DNA from: Nocardioides caeni
GTDB taxonomy: Bacteria; Actinomycetota; Actinomycetes; Propionibacteriales; Nocardioidaceae
Direction of reading: 5' to 3'
DNA length: 64,000 nucleotides
Assembly: GCF_004912195.1 (NCBI RefSeq)
Contig: NZ_STGW01000001.1
Span: 55,327-119,326 of the forward strand
Shown here: one piece after another, positions 20,443 to 28,538 of the stretch
Numbering within the stretch: the first letter of the stretch is position 1
Layout of the letters: each line of letters begins with the position of its first letter
Translations under genes and position numbers: made by a program
Notes under the pieces: generated by a model
The model's input: the letters and a program-made list of their open reading frames with translations, nothing else
What the model was told of the DNA's origin: nothing
Database searches by the model: none

Positions 20443-20456
20443 GAGAACACGTTGCA
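20443..20456. promoter_or_regulatory. KstR-type box between thiolase and thioesterase genes
   Basis: GAGAACACGTTGCA matches seven of the eight fixed positions of the known KstR consensus TNNAACNNGTTNNA (first T is G). It lies midway between the divergent starts at 20354 and 20521, so one repressor could control both. Confidence 0.5.
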
Positions 20457-20520
20457 GTGGTGTCCCATTCCACATCGCGCCGACGAGCCCTCGCGGGCCC
20501 CGGTCTGGGACGATGCGCCC

Positions 20521-21384
20521 GTGCGGCATCGCTACGAGTGCCCCCTCCGGTGGGCAGACCTGGACCTCCTCGGTCACATCAACAACGTCAAGTACGTCGA
20601 CTACCTGCAGGAGGCGCGGTCCGCCCTGCTCCAAGCCTGCCTCACCGCGGCCGGGGTCGACCGGCCGGCAGGCGACGCCTACGTGGTGGTGCGCCACGAG
20701 GTCACGTTCGTCGCGCCGCTGCTCCTGCGGCGGGACACGGTGTCCGTCGAGTCCTGGGTCGGTGAGATCCGTGCCGCCAGCTTCGCGCTCGAGCACGAGA
20801 TCTTCGACGAGGACGCCGACGGCACGCGCACGGTCTACCTGCGAGCCCGCACCGTCCTCGCGCCGTTCCAGCTCGACGTCGGCCGACCGCGCCGCATGCT
20901 CCCGGTCGAGCGCGATGCGCTCGCCCCGTTCGCCGAGACCAGCGAGCGGCCACGGTCGGAGCCGGTCCGGGTCGACGTACCGCGGGACCGCTCGGCCCAC
21001 TACCCGGTGCAGGTCCGCTTCTCCGACATCGACGTCTATCGGCACGTCAACAACGTGAAGTACGTCGAGTACTTCCAGGAGTCGCGCATCGCGCTCTTCC
21101 GGGCGCTGAAGGACGCGGTGAGCCAGTTCCCCCGCATGGGTGTCGTGGTCGCCCAGACAGACCTCGAGTACGTCGTCCCGATGGAGCTCCATGCGACACC
21201 GTTCGACTGCTGGGCCGTGGTGTCGGCGTTCGGCACCAAGTCGATGACGATCGAGTCGGAGATCACGTCCGGCGACACGGTCCATGCCCGGTCCCGGGTG
21301 GTGCTGGTCTTCTTCGACACCACCACGCAGCGGTCGGTCACCCCGCCCGAGGGCTACCGCGAGGCGGTCATGGCAGCGCTGTGA
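20521..21384 (+). CDS. Double-hotdog acyl-CoA thioesterase
   Basis: Two tandem 4-hydroxybenzoyl-CoA thioesterase-like hotdog domains in 287 aa. The repeated motif is DLDLLGHINNVKYVDYLQE in the first half and DIDVYRHVNNVKYVEYFQE in the second, with the usual D-x-x-x-H-V/I-N-N core, so the gene arose by internal duplication. It hydrolyses acyl-CoAs; chain preference is unknown. GTG 20521 precedes the first motif closely and suits the domain boundary. It runs into the convergent ECH gene with a 17-bp coding overlap. Confidence 0.85.
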   Translation: MRHRYECPLRWADLDLLGHINNVKYVDYLQEARSALLQACLTAAGVDRPAGDAYVVVRHEVTFVAPLLLRRDTVSVESWVGEIRAASFALEHEIFDEDADGTRTVYLRARTVLAPFQLDVGRPRRMLPVERDALAPFAETSERPRSEPVRVDVPRDRSAHYPVQVRFSDIDVYRHVNNVKYVEYFQESRIALFRALKDAVSQFPRMGVVVAQTDLEYVVPMELHATPFDCWAVVSAFGTKSMTIESEITSGDTVHARSRVVLVFFDTTTQRSVTPPEGYREAVMAAL

Positions 21385-22144
21385 AGTCCGGCTCGCGGCC
21401 CTCGGCGAAGGCGCGCAGCGCCTCGAGGTTCGCGGGCCCGCCCATCAGCTCGGCGAACGCAGCGTTCTCGCGGTCCCGCGCGGCCCTGATCGCGTCGCGG
21501 TGCGGCTCGGCCATCGCCCGCTTCACCGCGATCAGCGACGAGATCGGGCGTGCGGCCAGCGTTGCGGCATGACGCCGCGCGGTGGGCAGCAGGTCATCGG
21601 GAGCGCAGACCTCGCGGACGAGTCCCATCCGCCGCGCCTCCTCGGCGCTGACCCACTCGGAGGAGAGCAGCATCCAGGCGGCGTCCTGACGGCCGACCAA
21701 GGTCGGGAAGAGGTACGACGACGCGGCCTCGGGCGCGACGCCGAGCGACGTGAACGGGCACTTGAGCCGTGCCGTGTCCGCCATGAAGGCCAGGTCGGCG
21801 AAACCGAGGATGGTGGCACCGATGCCGAGCCCGAGCCCGTTGACGGCCACGACGAGCGGCTTCGGGAAGTCGACCAGGGCATCGACGAGGCCGGTGAAGC
21901 CGTGGGCGCCGCGCTGGAAGTCGGGGTCGGTGGCGATCCGGTGCATCTCGAGAAGGTCCGTGCCGGCGCTGAAGGCGCGGCCGGCGCCGGTCAGCAGGAC
22001 CACGGCGACACCGGGGTCGGCGCTCGCCTCCAGCAGCGCTTGCGCGGTCGCGTCATAGAGCTCCTCGTTGAACGCATTGAGCGCGTCGGGACGGTCGAGG
22101 ACGAGCGTGCGGACGCGGTCGGCGTCGGTCACCTGCAGCACCAT
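21368..22144 (-). CDS. Enoyl-CoA hydratase/isomerase family protein (ECI2-like)
   Basis: A 258-aa crotonase-fold enzyme. It shows the CoA-binding oxyanion segments AFSAGTDLLEM and NGLGLGIGATILGFADL. The second catalytic segment reads LGVAPEAASSYLFP, close to the single-glutamate delta3-delta2-enoyl-CoA isomerase pattern (PEGCSSYTFP in ECI2) rather than the two-glutamate hydratase, so isomerase activity is the better guess. ATG 22144 is preceded by TATCCT at 6 nt (leaderless), and a perfect KstR-type box overlaps that -10. Coding ends overlap the thioesterase by 17 bp. Confidence 0.85.
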   Translation of the reverse strand: MVLQVTDADRVRTLVLDRPDALNAFNEELYDATAQALLEASADPGVAVVLLTGAGRAFSAGTDLLEMHRIATDPDFQRGAHGFTGLVDALVDFPKPLVVAVNGLGLGIGATILGFADLAFMADTARLKCPFTSLGVAPEAASSYLFPTLVGRQDAAWMLLSSEWVSAEEARRMGLVREVCAPDDLLPTARRHAATLAARPISSLIAVKRAMAEPHRDAIRAARDRENAAFAELMGGPANLEALRAFAEGREPDFTALP

Positions 22145-22154
22145 GGCCACAGGA

Positions 22155-22168
22155 TAGAACGTGTTCTA
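22155..22168. promoter_or_regulatory. Perfect KstR-type box over the ECH promoter
   Basis: TAGAACGTGTTCTA is a perfect palindrome matching every fixed position of TNNAACNNGTTNNA. It overlaps the TATCCT -10 of the leaderless ECH gene by two bases, an ideal repressor position, and sits in the 32-bp gap after the sigma factor gene. Confidence 0.65.
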
Positions 22169-22176
22169 GTGAGCCA

Positions 22177-22728
22177 CTAGTGATCGGCCGCCGGCTCGGT
22201 GCCCTCGGGTTGCGCGCGCAAGCGCTTGAGCGCGCGATGGCGTGCGACTCGCACCGCCACGGCGCTCATGCCGAGGGCATCGGCCGTCGCGGCGACGTCG
22301 AGATCGAGGACCTCCAGGCAGGCGATGACGTCGCGCTCCTTCGGGGGGAGCGAGGCGAGCGCCTCACGCACCCACTCGTCGGCGATCAGGTGATGCTCGG
22401 GGCCGGTGGCGGCCGTCAGCGTCGACGACGCGATCGCGCCGAGCCCCCGTGATCGCGTGGCGGACCGGCGGCCGGCGTTGGCTGCGTGGTTGCGTGCGAT
22501 GCCGAAGAGCCAGCCGCCGAAGTCCGACTGGTCGCCGTGGAAGTCGGTGATCCGCTCAGCGGCGACCAGCCAGCTTGCTGCGGCGAGGTCCTCCGGGAGC
22601 TCGCCCCCGGGATGCGCGCGGGCGTCGAGCCAGAGCAGCAGTCGACCGGCGTGGGCGCGATACAACTCGTGCCACGCAGTCGAGTCTCCGCTTTTTGCAG
22701 CGGCGACGGTCTGGTCGTCGTCGCGCAC
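22177..22728 (-). CDS. RNA polymerase sigma-70 family (ECF-type) factor
   Basis: A 183-aa two-domain sigma factor. Region 2 spans WHELYRAHAGRLLLWL to DFGGWLFGIARNHAANAGRR, and region 4 is ASLPPKERDVIACLEVLDL followed by the helix-turn-helix VAATADALGMSAVAVRVARHR. No anti-sigma with a recognised zinc domain adjoins it; instead an upstream gene for a single-pass membrane protein may fill that role. GTG 22728 has a GGGGTGGG stretch upstream as possible ribosome site. The 126 bp before it contain no other gene. Confidence 0.85.
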   Translation of the reverse strand: MRDDDQTVAAAKSGDSTAWHELYRAHAGRLLLWLDARAHPGGELPEDLAAASWLVAAERITDFHGDQSDFGGWLFGIARNHAANAGRRSATRSRGLGAIASSTLTAATGPEHHLIADEWVREALASLPPKERDVIACLEVLDLDVAATADALGMSAVAVRVARHRALKRLRAQPEGTEPAADH

Positions 22729-22854
22729 CGACGTGTCCCACCCCTACTCCACGACCGGCTGGTGCCGGCTGTCCCGAAAGCCCCCCGAGGGCATGTCTCT
22801 CGCATTCTCCCCCGAGTGGAGCGGATCGGGCGAGTTGTCAGGCGGTGCTCCCTC

Positions 22855-23502
22855 TCAGCGCCTCCAGCGGTCGCGAGAGCGGTCCCGGTCGTCGTCCCGG
22901 TCGTCGTCCCGGTCGTCGTCGCGGTCGCGCTCGCCGTAGCGGTAGTCGCGGTCCCGGTCGTCACCGCGGTCGCGGTCCCGGGCGCCATCGCGATCTCGGT
23001 CGTGGTCCCGGTTGCGGTTGCCGTTCCGGTCCCGGTTGCGATCACGATCGCGGGTCCGCTCACCACCGCGAGCCTGACGATCGCCCGCTGAGGAGCGAGG
23101 ACCGGCCGCCGGGCCGGTGGGATCGGTGGCGCGGTCGGCGTCATCGGGAGAGGTCGTGCCCGGCAGCCCCGGGGACAAGGGGCTGCCGGGCGTTGCGGTG
23201 ACGTCGGAATGTGGGGTGCCGACGTCACCGCTGGCCGATGGGCTGGGGGACTCCTGGGCGGGGCGAGTGGCGGGCGAGAGTGGGGTTCCCGCGCCACTGG
23301 GGTTGCCGCCGGCCCACGTGGCCGTCGCGATGGCCGCGACCGCGGCCATCACGACGATCGTGCGGAGTCCAGCCGACCGGGCCGATCGGGGGGCTGGCTG
23401 CGAGGCGAGACTCGCCTCGGCCAGCAGGGCGAGGAACACCGGCGTCGGCTCGAGCGTCGGGGCAGCGACGCGGAGCCGGTCAGGCCGGTGCGGACTCGTC
23501 AT
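22855..23502 (-). CDS. Single-pass membrane protein with Arg-Asp repeat tail, possible anti-sigma partner
   Basis: Not assigned to a family. The 215 aa divide into a short N-terminal segment (1-45), one membrane helix (about 47-64), a Pro/Ser/Thr-rich extracellular linker, and about 65 residues made almost only of Arg, Asp and Asn (RDRDRN..., DDDRDDDRDDDRDR). The gene directly precedes the sigma factor gene on the same strand. An N-terminus in the cytoplasm and a membrane anchor would suit an anti-sigma role, but this is a guess. ATG 23502 has GGAG 10 nt upstream. Confidence 0.65.
   Translation of the reverse strand: MTSPHRPDRLRVAAPTLEPTPVFLALLAEASLASQPAPRSARSAGLRTIVVMAAVAAIATATWAGGNPSGAGTPLSPATRPAQESPSPSASGDVGTPHSDVTATPGSPLSPGLPGTTSPDDADRATDPTGPAAGPRSSAGDRQARGGERTRDRDRNRDRNGNRNRDHDRDRDGARDRDRGDDRDRDYRYGERDRDDDRDDDRDDDRDRSRDRWRR
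22886..22921. repeat. Tandem 12-bp repeat inside the Arg-Asp tail gene
   Basis: CGGTCGTCGTCC is repeated three times (last copy one mismatch), encoding DDDR units. The wider stretch 22856-23050 is made of GTCnCGG-type near repeats, which predicts length variation by slippage. Confidence 0.8.
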
Positions 23503-23607
23503 GGGGTGTGATCTCCAGCTCGGTGCTTCGCATCGTGAGCCGCGCCCACCCGAGACGGGGACGGCTCACGAGCACTTCACCCCCTACATGTCGCCGGCGC
23601 TCCCCGG

Positions 23608-23635
23608 CGTTACATCAGTCCCGAAGAAAGTTTCC
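23608..23635 (-). promoter_or_regulatory. Possible ECF-type promoter upstream of the membrane protein/sigma genes
   Basis: On the minus strand GGAAAC (23635-23630) is followed after 15 nt by TGTAACG, similar to ECF -35 GGAAC and -10 patterns. It lies about 105 nt before ATG 23502; the leader contains a CGCCGG/CCGGCG hairpin. Autoregulation by the downstream sigma factor is inferred. The rest of 23503-23659 holds no full gene I can support. Confidence 0.4.
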
Positions 23636-23659
23636 GAGGCTCGTTCCAGCGGCGGGAGC

Positions 23660-24043
23660 TCAGCCGGGGCTGTTGATCATGAAGTTCGCCGCGTGGGTGA
23701 CGTAGTCCCAGAAGCGCTGGTCCTGGGCGGGCGTCAGCGCCACCCTGTCGAGAGCGGCCCGGAAGTGGGAGAGCCAGCGGTCACGGGCGTCGGTGTCCAC
23801 CGCGAACGGAGCATGCCGCATCCGCAGACGAGGATGACCGCGTTGCTCGGAGTACGTCGTCGGACCGCCCCAGTACTGCACGAGGAACAGCAGGAAGCGC
23901 TCCTCCGCGGGCCCGAGGTCCTCCTCGGGATACATCGGCCGCAGGACCTCGTCCTGGGCGACGCCCTCGTAGAACGCTGCGACGATGGCACGGAAGGTCG
24001 GCAGGCCGCCGATCTCCTCGTAGAAGCTCGTCTCGTCGCTCAC
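23660..24043 (-). CDS. glbO: Group II truncated hemoglobin
   Basis: A 127-aa 2-on-2 globin. Heme-pocket residues of GlbO are present: the proximal His77 in RLRMRHAPF, Tyr38 in PMYPEEDL and Trp90 in DARDRW. Such proteins bind oxygen and may handle peroxide or NO. GTG 24043 follows a TGGAGGG ribosome site that overlaps the end of the mscS gene 8 bp upstream, so it is translated from the mscS transcript. Confidence 0.92.
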   Translation of the reverse strand: MSDETSFYEEIGGLPTFRAIVAAFYEGVAQDEVLRPMYPEEDLGPAEERFLLFLVQYWGGPTTYSEQRGHPRLRMRHAPFAVDTDARDRWLSHFRAALDRVALTPAQDQRFWDYVTHAANFMINSPG

Positions 24044-24050
24044 CCCTCCA

Positions 24051-25085
24051 TCATCCCTCGCGGTCGTCGGCAGCCGACTCGGGGGCGCCGGCGGACGCGG
24101 CGGCGCCCTCCTGCTGCGGCTGCTTCCGGTCGTCGCGGTGCCACACGACGCGCTGGGCGAACGGCATCTCGATGCCCTCGTGGTCGAAGCGGGCCTTGAT
24201 CCGCTGTCGCAGGGCGCGGGCCACGGCCCACTGCTGGAGCGGTGCGGTCTTCACCATCACCCGGACCGTGATCGAGTCGGCGGCCAGCATCTCGACGCCG
24301 GTCACCTCCGGCTCCTCGACGATGACCCCGTTGAAGTCCTCGTCGTCCCACAGGTCGTGGGCGACCTCGCGCAGCACGCGCTGGACGCGCACCAGGTCCT
24401 CGCCGTAGCCGACCCCGACGTCGACGACGGCGCGCGACCAGTTCTGGCTCTTGTTGCCGACCCGCATGATCTCGCCGTTCGGCACGTACCAGACCGTGCC
24501 GTTGATGTCGCGCAGCCGGGTCATGCGGAGCGTGACGGCCTCGATGGTGCCGTTGGCCTCGCCGAGGTCGACGACGTCGCCGACGCCGTACTGGTCCTCG
24601 AGGAAGATGAAGATGCCTGCCAGGAAGTCGCGGACCAGTGACTGGGCGCCGAAGCCGAGCGCGATGCCGATGATGCCCGCGCTCGCGATGATCGGGGCGA
24701 TGTTGACCCCCAGTTCGCTGAGCACCATCGTCCCGACGACGGCGGAGACGACGATCGTGATGATCGACTTCAGGACGCCGGCCATGGTGGCGGCGCGCTG
24801 CTTGCGCCGGGCGGTGATCGCCGCTTCGACGCGCTCGGGGAGCACTCCGACCTCGGCGCGCCGCGCCACCCGGTCCACGACCCGGTGGAGGACCCAGCGG
24901 AAGACGATCCCCAGCAGGATCAACCCGATGACGGCCAGCGGCTTGCCGATGAGGACGTCGGACCACTCCGCGAACCTGCGGCTGTCGGTCCAGTCCCACA
25001 CGGCGTCGCACACCTGCTCCCCGGGTTGGCAGGGAGACGCCTCGTCGGCGCTGGCGGCCAGGGCGGTCACGGAGGTCGTCAGCAT
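24051..25085 (-). CDS. MscS family mechanosensitive ion channel
   Basis: A 344-aa protein. An N-terminal segment with two Cys (CQPGEQVC) precedes three membrane helices (about 45-65, 105-128, 130-152); the pore-lining third helix is IIASAGIIGIALGFGAQSLVRD, then the beta domain QYGVGDVVDLGEANGTIEAV with the GxVxxI pattern and the NGEIMRVGNKSQ motif. The hydrophilic C-terminus is unrelated to E. coli MscS. It acts in the membrane to release solutes on hypo-osmotic shock. The glbO gene follows after 8 bp. Confidence 0.92.
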   Translation of the reverse strand: MLTTSVTALAASADEASPCQPGEQVCDAVWDWTDSRRFAEWSDVLIGKPLAVIGLILLGIVFRWVLHRVVDRVARRAEVGVLPERVEAAITARRKQRAATMAGVLKSIITIVVSAVVGTMVLSELGVNIAPIIASAGIIGIALGFGAQSLVRDFLAGIFIFLEDQYGVGDVVDLGEANGTIEAVTLRMTRLRDINGTVWYVPNGEIMRVGNKSQNWSRAVVDVGVGYGEDLVRVQRVLREVAHDLWDDEDFNGVIVEEPEVTGVEMLAADSITVRVMVKTAPLQQWAVARALRQRIKARFDHEGIEMPFAQRVVWHRDDRKQPQQEGAAASAGAPESAADDREG

Positions 25086-25146
25086 CCGGCCAGTCTTGCA
25101 AAGACCTCGTTGTCCTCAAGGGCGCGGGTGCCGATATCCTCCTCAC

Positions 25147-25506
25147 GTGACCAGCACCGTCGTACGACGCCTCCTCGCCGTCAGCTCCCTCGTCGCGCTC
25201 CTCGTCGTCGGCTCGGCCGTCGCCGCGTCGGCGGACACCCCGGAGCCGCGTCCGGGCAGCTGGGAGCCCAAGCCCGACGTCGACCTGCTGCACGCCTTCC
25301 TGCTGCTGGGCGGTGTCCCGCTGCTGATCATGATCCTGATCACGCTCCTCTTCGTCGCCCCGGCGCTCGCTCGTGGCGCCGACCTCAGCCCCAACGCCCT
25401 CGAGCCGGAGAACCAGTGGCTCGGTGGTCCTCGCAAGGCGGCCGGCGAGCTGGCCGCGCCGGACTCCGAGGACTCCAAGGCCGGCGGCGCCGGCGGCAGC
25501 TGGTAG
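25147..25506 (+). CDS. Small secreted/membrane protein of unknown function
   Basis: The 119-aa product has a signal peptide (VTSTVVRRLLAVSSLVALLV to ASA), a short PEPRPGSWEPKPDVD segment, one C-proximal membrane helix (about 48-70) and a hydrophilic tail ending in GGAGGSW. I do not recognise the family. TATCCT lies exactly 6 nt before GTG 25147 (leaderless). A DUF5130-like gene follows 7 bp later and is probably in the same operon. Confidence 0.7.
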   Translation: MTSTVVRRLLAVSSLVALLVVGSAVAASADTPEPRPGSWEPKPDVDLLHAFLLLGGVPLLIMILITLLFVAPALARGADLSPNALEPENQWLGGPRKAAGELAAPDSEDSKAGGAGGSW

Positions 25507-25513
25507 TCCCGGC

Positions 25514-25873
25514 ATGGGAGCCCTCGCCCTCACCCCCGCCGAGCAGGCGGCGCTCGACGTCACGATCCGGACCAGCGAGCAGGCCTGCCGCGCCGAGATC
25601 TCCGTCTTCATCGGCACCGCGACCGGGCAGCCGCGTGACTTCGCGACCAGCCTGCACAACACCCTCGTGCTGCCGACCCGCAGCATCCTGGTCATGGTCG
25701 ACCCGCACCGCCGGATCATCGAGATCGTGACCGGTGGCCACGTCCGTGAGCGGCTGACCGACGCCGAGGCCCAGCTGGCCGTGTCGGCGATGACCGACGG
25801 CTTCGCCGCCGGCGACCTCGCCGCCGGCCTCACCCAGGGCATCGAGCTCCTGGGTGAGCTCGCCCGGGACTGA
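25514..25873 (+). CDS. DUF5130 / TPM-like domain protein
   Basis: A 119-aa protein with pattern VTIRTSEQACRAEISVFIG, VLPTRSILVMVDPHRRIIEI and GGHVRERLTDAEAQLAVSAM, which fits the TPM-phosphatase-like fold of DUF5130. No signal peptide is present, unlike membrane TPM proteins. Function is unknown; cotranscription with the small membrane protein 7 bp upstream suggests a shared envelope role. It converges on pepN with 7 bp between stops. Confidence 0.72.
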   Translation: MGALALTPAEQAALDVTIRTSEQACRAEISVFIGTATGQPRDFATSLHNTLVLPTRSILVMVDPHRRIIEIVTGGHVRERLTDAEAQLAVSAMTDGFAAGDLAAGLTQGIELLGELARD

Positions 25874-25880
25874 GCGGGAC

Positions 25881-28472
25881 CTACGCGTCGGCCGCCTGCG
25901 CGGCCAGCGCGCGGGCGACGTCCGCTCGACCCTCGCGCACGTAGCGGACTGCTCCGGGGTTGACCGTGCTGGCGTGCTCCTCGAGCCAGGCGTCGACGGC
26001 GGCGAGGGTCGTCGTCGTGGCGAGCACGCGCGGGAAGATCCCGTTGAGCGCCGTGGAGGCCTTGTGGGTGCCGAGGCGCTCCCACGTGCTGGCGACCTCG
26101 GCGAGATAGCGCTCGACGTACGGCGTCAGCAGCTCCTCCTGTCCGGGCTGCATGAACGCCATCACGACGCAGCGCTGGGTCTCGTTGGGCGTGCCGGGGT
26201 CGAGCATGGCCTGGGCCCAGGCGCGCTCCTTGGCCTCGGCACTCGGCTGGGCGGCGCGGGCGGCGGCGGACTTCTCCTGCCCGGAGTTCGTCGGGTCGTT
26301 CGCGAGCTCGGCGTCGATGCGCGCGTCGTCGGCGCGGCCGAGGCGGGCGAGGTGGGTGAGCACGGTCCAGCGGAGGTCCTGGTCGACCTCGAGGCCCTCG
26401 ACGGACAGTGACCCGTCGAGGAGTCCCTCGAGGTCGGTGATCGCGGCCTCGCTGTGCGCGATGCTGGCGTAGGACCGGACGAAGGTGAGCTGGTGGTCGG
26501 TGCCGGGCGCGGCGGCCAGCAGCAGCGCGCGCAGACCCTCCTCCCACCGGGCAGCCAGCGCGTCGCGGGTGTCCGGAGCGCTGTAGGTCGTCACCGCCTG
26601 CTCAGCGTAGACGGGGATCCGGCTGACACCCCACGCGTCGGTCTCGGCGCCGATGTTGCTGAGGACGAGGTCGACGAAGTCGGTGGCGGGGAGCTCGGCG
26701 TCGCGGGTCATGTCCCACGCGGCGCTCCAGACCAGTGCGCGGGCGAGCGAGTCGTCCAGGTCGGACAGGCGCGAGATCGCGGTCGCGCGGGAGCGGTCGT
26801 CGAGGCGGATCTTGGCGAAGGCGAGGTCGTCGTCGTTGAGCAGCAGCAGCTCGGGCTGTGCCTTCCCGACGAGCGCGTCGAGCTCGGTCCGCGGGCCCGC
26901 GACGTCGACCTCCACGTAGTCGGTGCGGACGAGACGCCCCGTGTCGGCGCCCTCGGTGTTGTAGAAGCCGATCCCGACGCGGTGCCGTCGCAGCGTCGGG
27001 TGGTCGGCCGGCGCGGTCTGCTCGATCGCGAAGCTGCGGTAGGTGCCGTCGTCGTCGAGCTCGAAGACGGGGGAGAGGGTGTTGGTGCCCGCGGTCTGCA
27101 GCCACTCCTGGGCCCAGCCGGCGAGCTCGCGCCCGGACGACTTCTCGAGCGCGTCGAGCAGGTCGCTGAACTCGGTGTTGCCGAACGCGTGGTCGTGGAA
27201 GTACTGCTTGATGCCGGCGAGGAACGGCTCGAGGCCGACCCACGCGACGAGCTGCTTGAGCACCGACGCGCCCTTGGCGTAGGTGATCATGTCGAAGTTG
27301 ACCTCGACGGCGTGCAGGTCGACGTTGTCCGCGGCGATCGGGTGGGTCGACGGGAGCGAGTCGGCGCGGTAGCCCGTCTGCTTGCGGGCGTTGGTGAAGC
27401 CCGTCCAGGCGTCGTCGTACGACGTCGCGAGGGCCTCGGCGTGATAGCAGGCCCACTCGGCGAACGACTCGTTGAGCCAGAGGTCGTCCCACCACTTCAT
27501 GGTGACGAGGTCGCCGAACCACATGTGCGCCATCTCGTGCAGGATCACCGAGGCGCGGAACTCGTAGAACGAGCGCGGCTGCTTCGAGCGGGGAAGGTAC
27601 TCGTCGCGCAGGGTGACGGCGCCGGCGTTCTCCATCGCTCCCATGTTGTATTCCGGCACGTAGAGCTGGTCGTACTTGCCGAAGGGGTAGGGGTAGCCGA
27701 AGGCTTCCTCGAAGAATTCGAAGCCCTGCCGGGTGAGCGTGACGATCTCCTCGCGGTCGCGCTCGAGGTAGTCCTTGAGGCTCTGGCGGGCGTAGTGACC
27801 GAGCGGGATCGTGCCGTGGGCGCCCTCGTAGGTGTCCTGGACCTCGTAGTAGTCGCCGGCCACGATCGCGGTGATGTAGGTCGACATCGGCTTCGTCGGC
27901 TCGAACGTCCACCGGGCGACGTCCTCGCCGTTGGTGTTGGCGGCACCGGTCGGCACCGGCACGGGGGTCGTGCTGTTGGAGACGACCTTCCAGTGCGCGG
28001 GCGCGGTGACGTCGAAGGTGAACGGCGCCTTGAGGTCGGGCTGCTCGAAGGTGGTGAAGACGCGCCGAGCGTCGGGGACCTCGAACTGGGTGTAGAGATA
28101 GACGTTGCCGTCGGCGGGGTCGACGAAGTGGTGCAGGCCCTCGCCGGTGTGCGAGTAGGTGCAGTCGGCACGCACGACCAGCACGTTGTCGGCCTGCAGG
28201 TCGGGCAGGGTGATCCGGCTGTCGGCGTACGACGTCGCGGGGTCGAGGGCCACGCCGTTGAGCGTGACCTCGTGGACCTCGGCGTCGACGAGGTCGGCGA
28301 AGGTGGTGGCGCCCGGCTGGCGGCAGCTGAAGGTCAGCGTGGTCGTCGAGCCGAAGGTCTGCACGCCGCTCGTCGTGGCCTCGGAGAGGTCGAGCTCGAC
28401 GACATAGGACGCCACCTCGAGGAGGGCGGCGCGGGCGGCTGCTTCATCGCGGGTCAGGTTGGTGCCGGGCAT
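25881..28472 (-). CDS. pepN: Aminopeptidase N (M1 family)
   Basis: Zinc metallo-aminopeptidase of 863 aa that trims N-terminal residues from peptides in the cytoplasm. It carries the substrate motif GAMEN (278-282), the zinc motif HEMAH (312-316) followed by the third ligand in NESFAEW (E335), and the long C-terminal ERAP1-like helical domain. Two in-frame ATGs exist; the second (28472) is chosen because GAGG lies 9 nt before it. A minus-strand promoter is proposed at 28539-28567. Confidence 0.95.
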   Translation of the reverse strand: MPGTNLTRDEAAARAALLEVASYVVELDLSEATTSGVQTFGSTTTLTFSCRQPGATTFADLVDAEVHEVTLNGVALDPATSYADSRITLPDLQADNVLVVRADCTYSHTGEGLHHFVDPADGNVYLYTQFEVPDARRVFTTFEQPDLKAPFTFDVTAPAHWKVVSNSTTPVPVPTGAANTNGEDVARWTFEPTKPMSTYITAIVAGDYYEVQDTYEGAHGTIPLGHYARQSLKDYLERDREEIVTLTRQGFEFFEEAFGYPYPFGKYDQLYVPEYNMGAMENAGAVTLRDEYLPRSKQPRSFYEFRASVILHEMAHMWFGDLVTMKWWDDLWLNESFAEWACYHAEALATSYDDAWTGFTNARKQTGYRADSLPSTHPIAADNVDLHAVEVNFDMITYAKGASVLKQLVAWVGLEPFLAGIKQYFHDHAFGNTEFSDLLDALEKSSGRELAGWAQEWLQTAGTNTLSPVFELDDDGTYRSFAIEQTAPADHPTLRRHRVGIGFYNTEGADTGRLVRTDYVEVDVAGPRTELDALVGKAQPELLLLNDDDLAFAKIRLDDRSRATAISRLSDLDDSLARALVWSAAWDMTRDAELPATDFVDLVLSNIGAETDAWGVSRIPVYAEQAVTTYSAPDTRDALAARWEEGLRALLLAAAPGTDHQLTFVRSYASIAHSEAAITDLEGLLDGSLSVEGLEVDQDLRWTVLTHLARLGRADDARIDAELANDPTNSGQEKSAAARAAQPSAEAKERAWAQAMLDPGTPNETQRCVVMAFMQPGQEELLTPYVERYLAEVASTWERLGTHKASTALNGIFPRVLATTTTLAAVDAWLEEHASTVNPGAVRYVREGRADVARALAAQAADA

Positions 28473-28538
28473 GCCGACCATCCTCGCATCCGGGTGAACT
28501 TGTCTGACAACCGCCCGGACCTGACGAGGCAGCGACGA

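Noticed and set aside
22886..22921. CRISPR-like array
   Set aside because: Units are 12 bp without spacers and in frame with the RD protein; this is coding low complexity.
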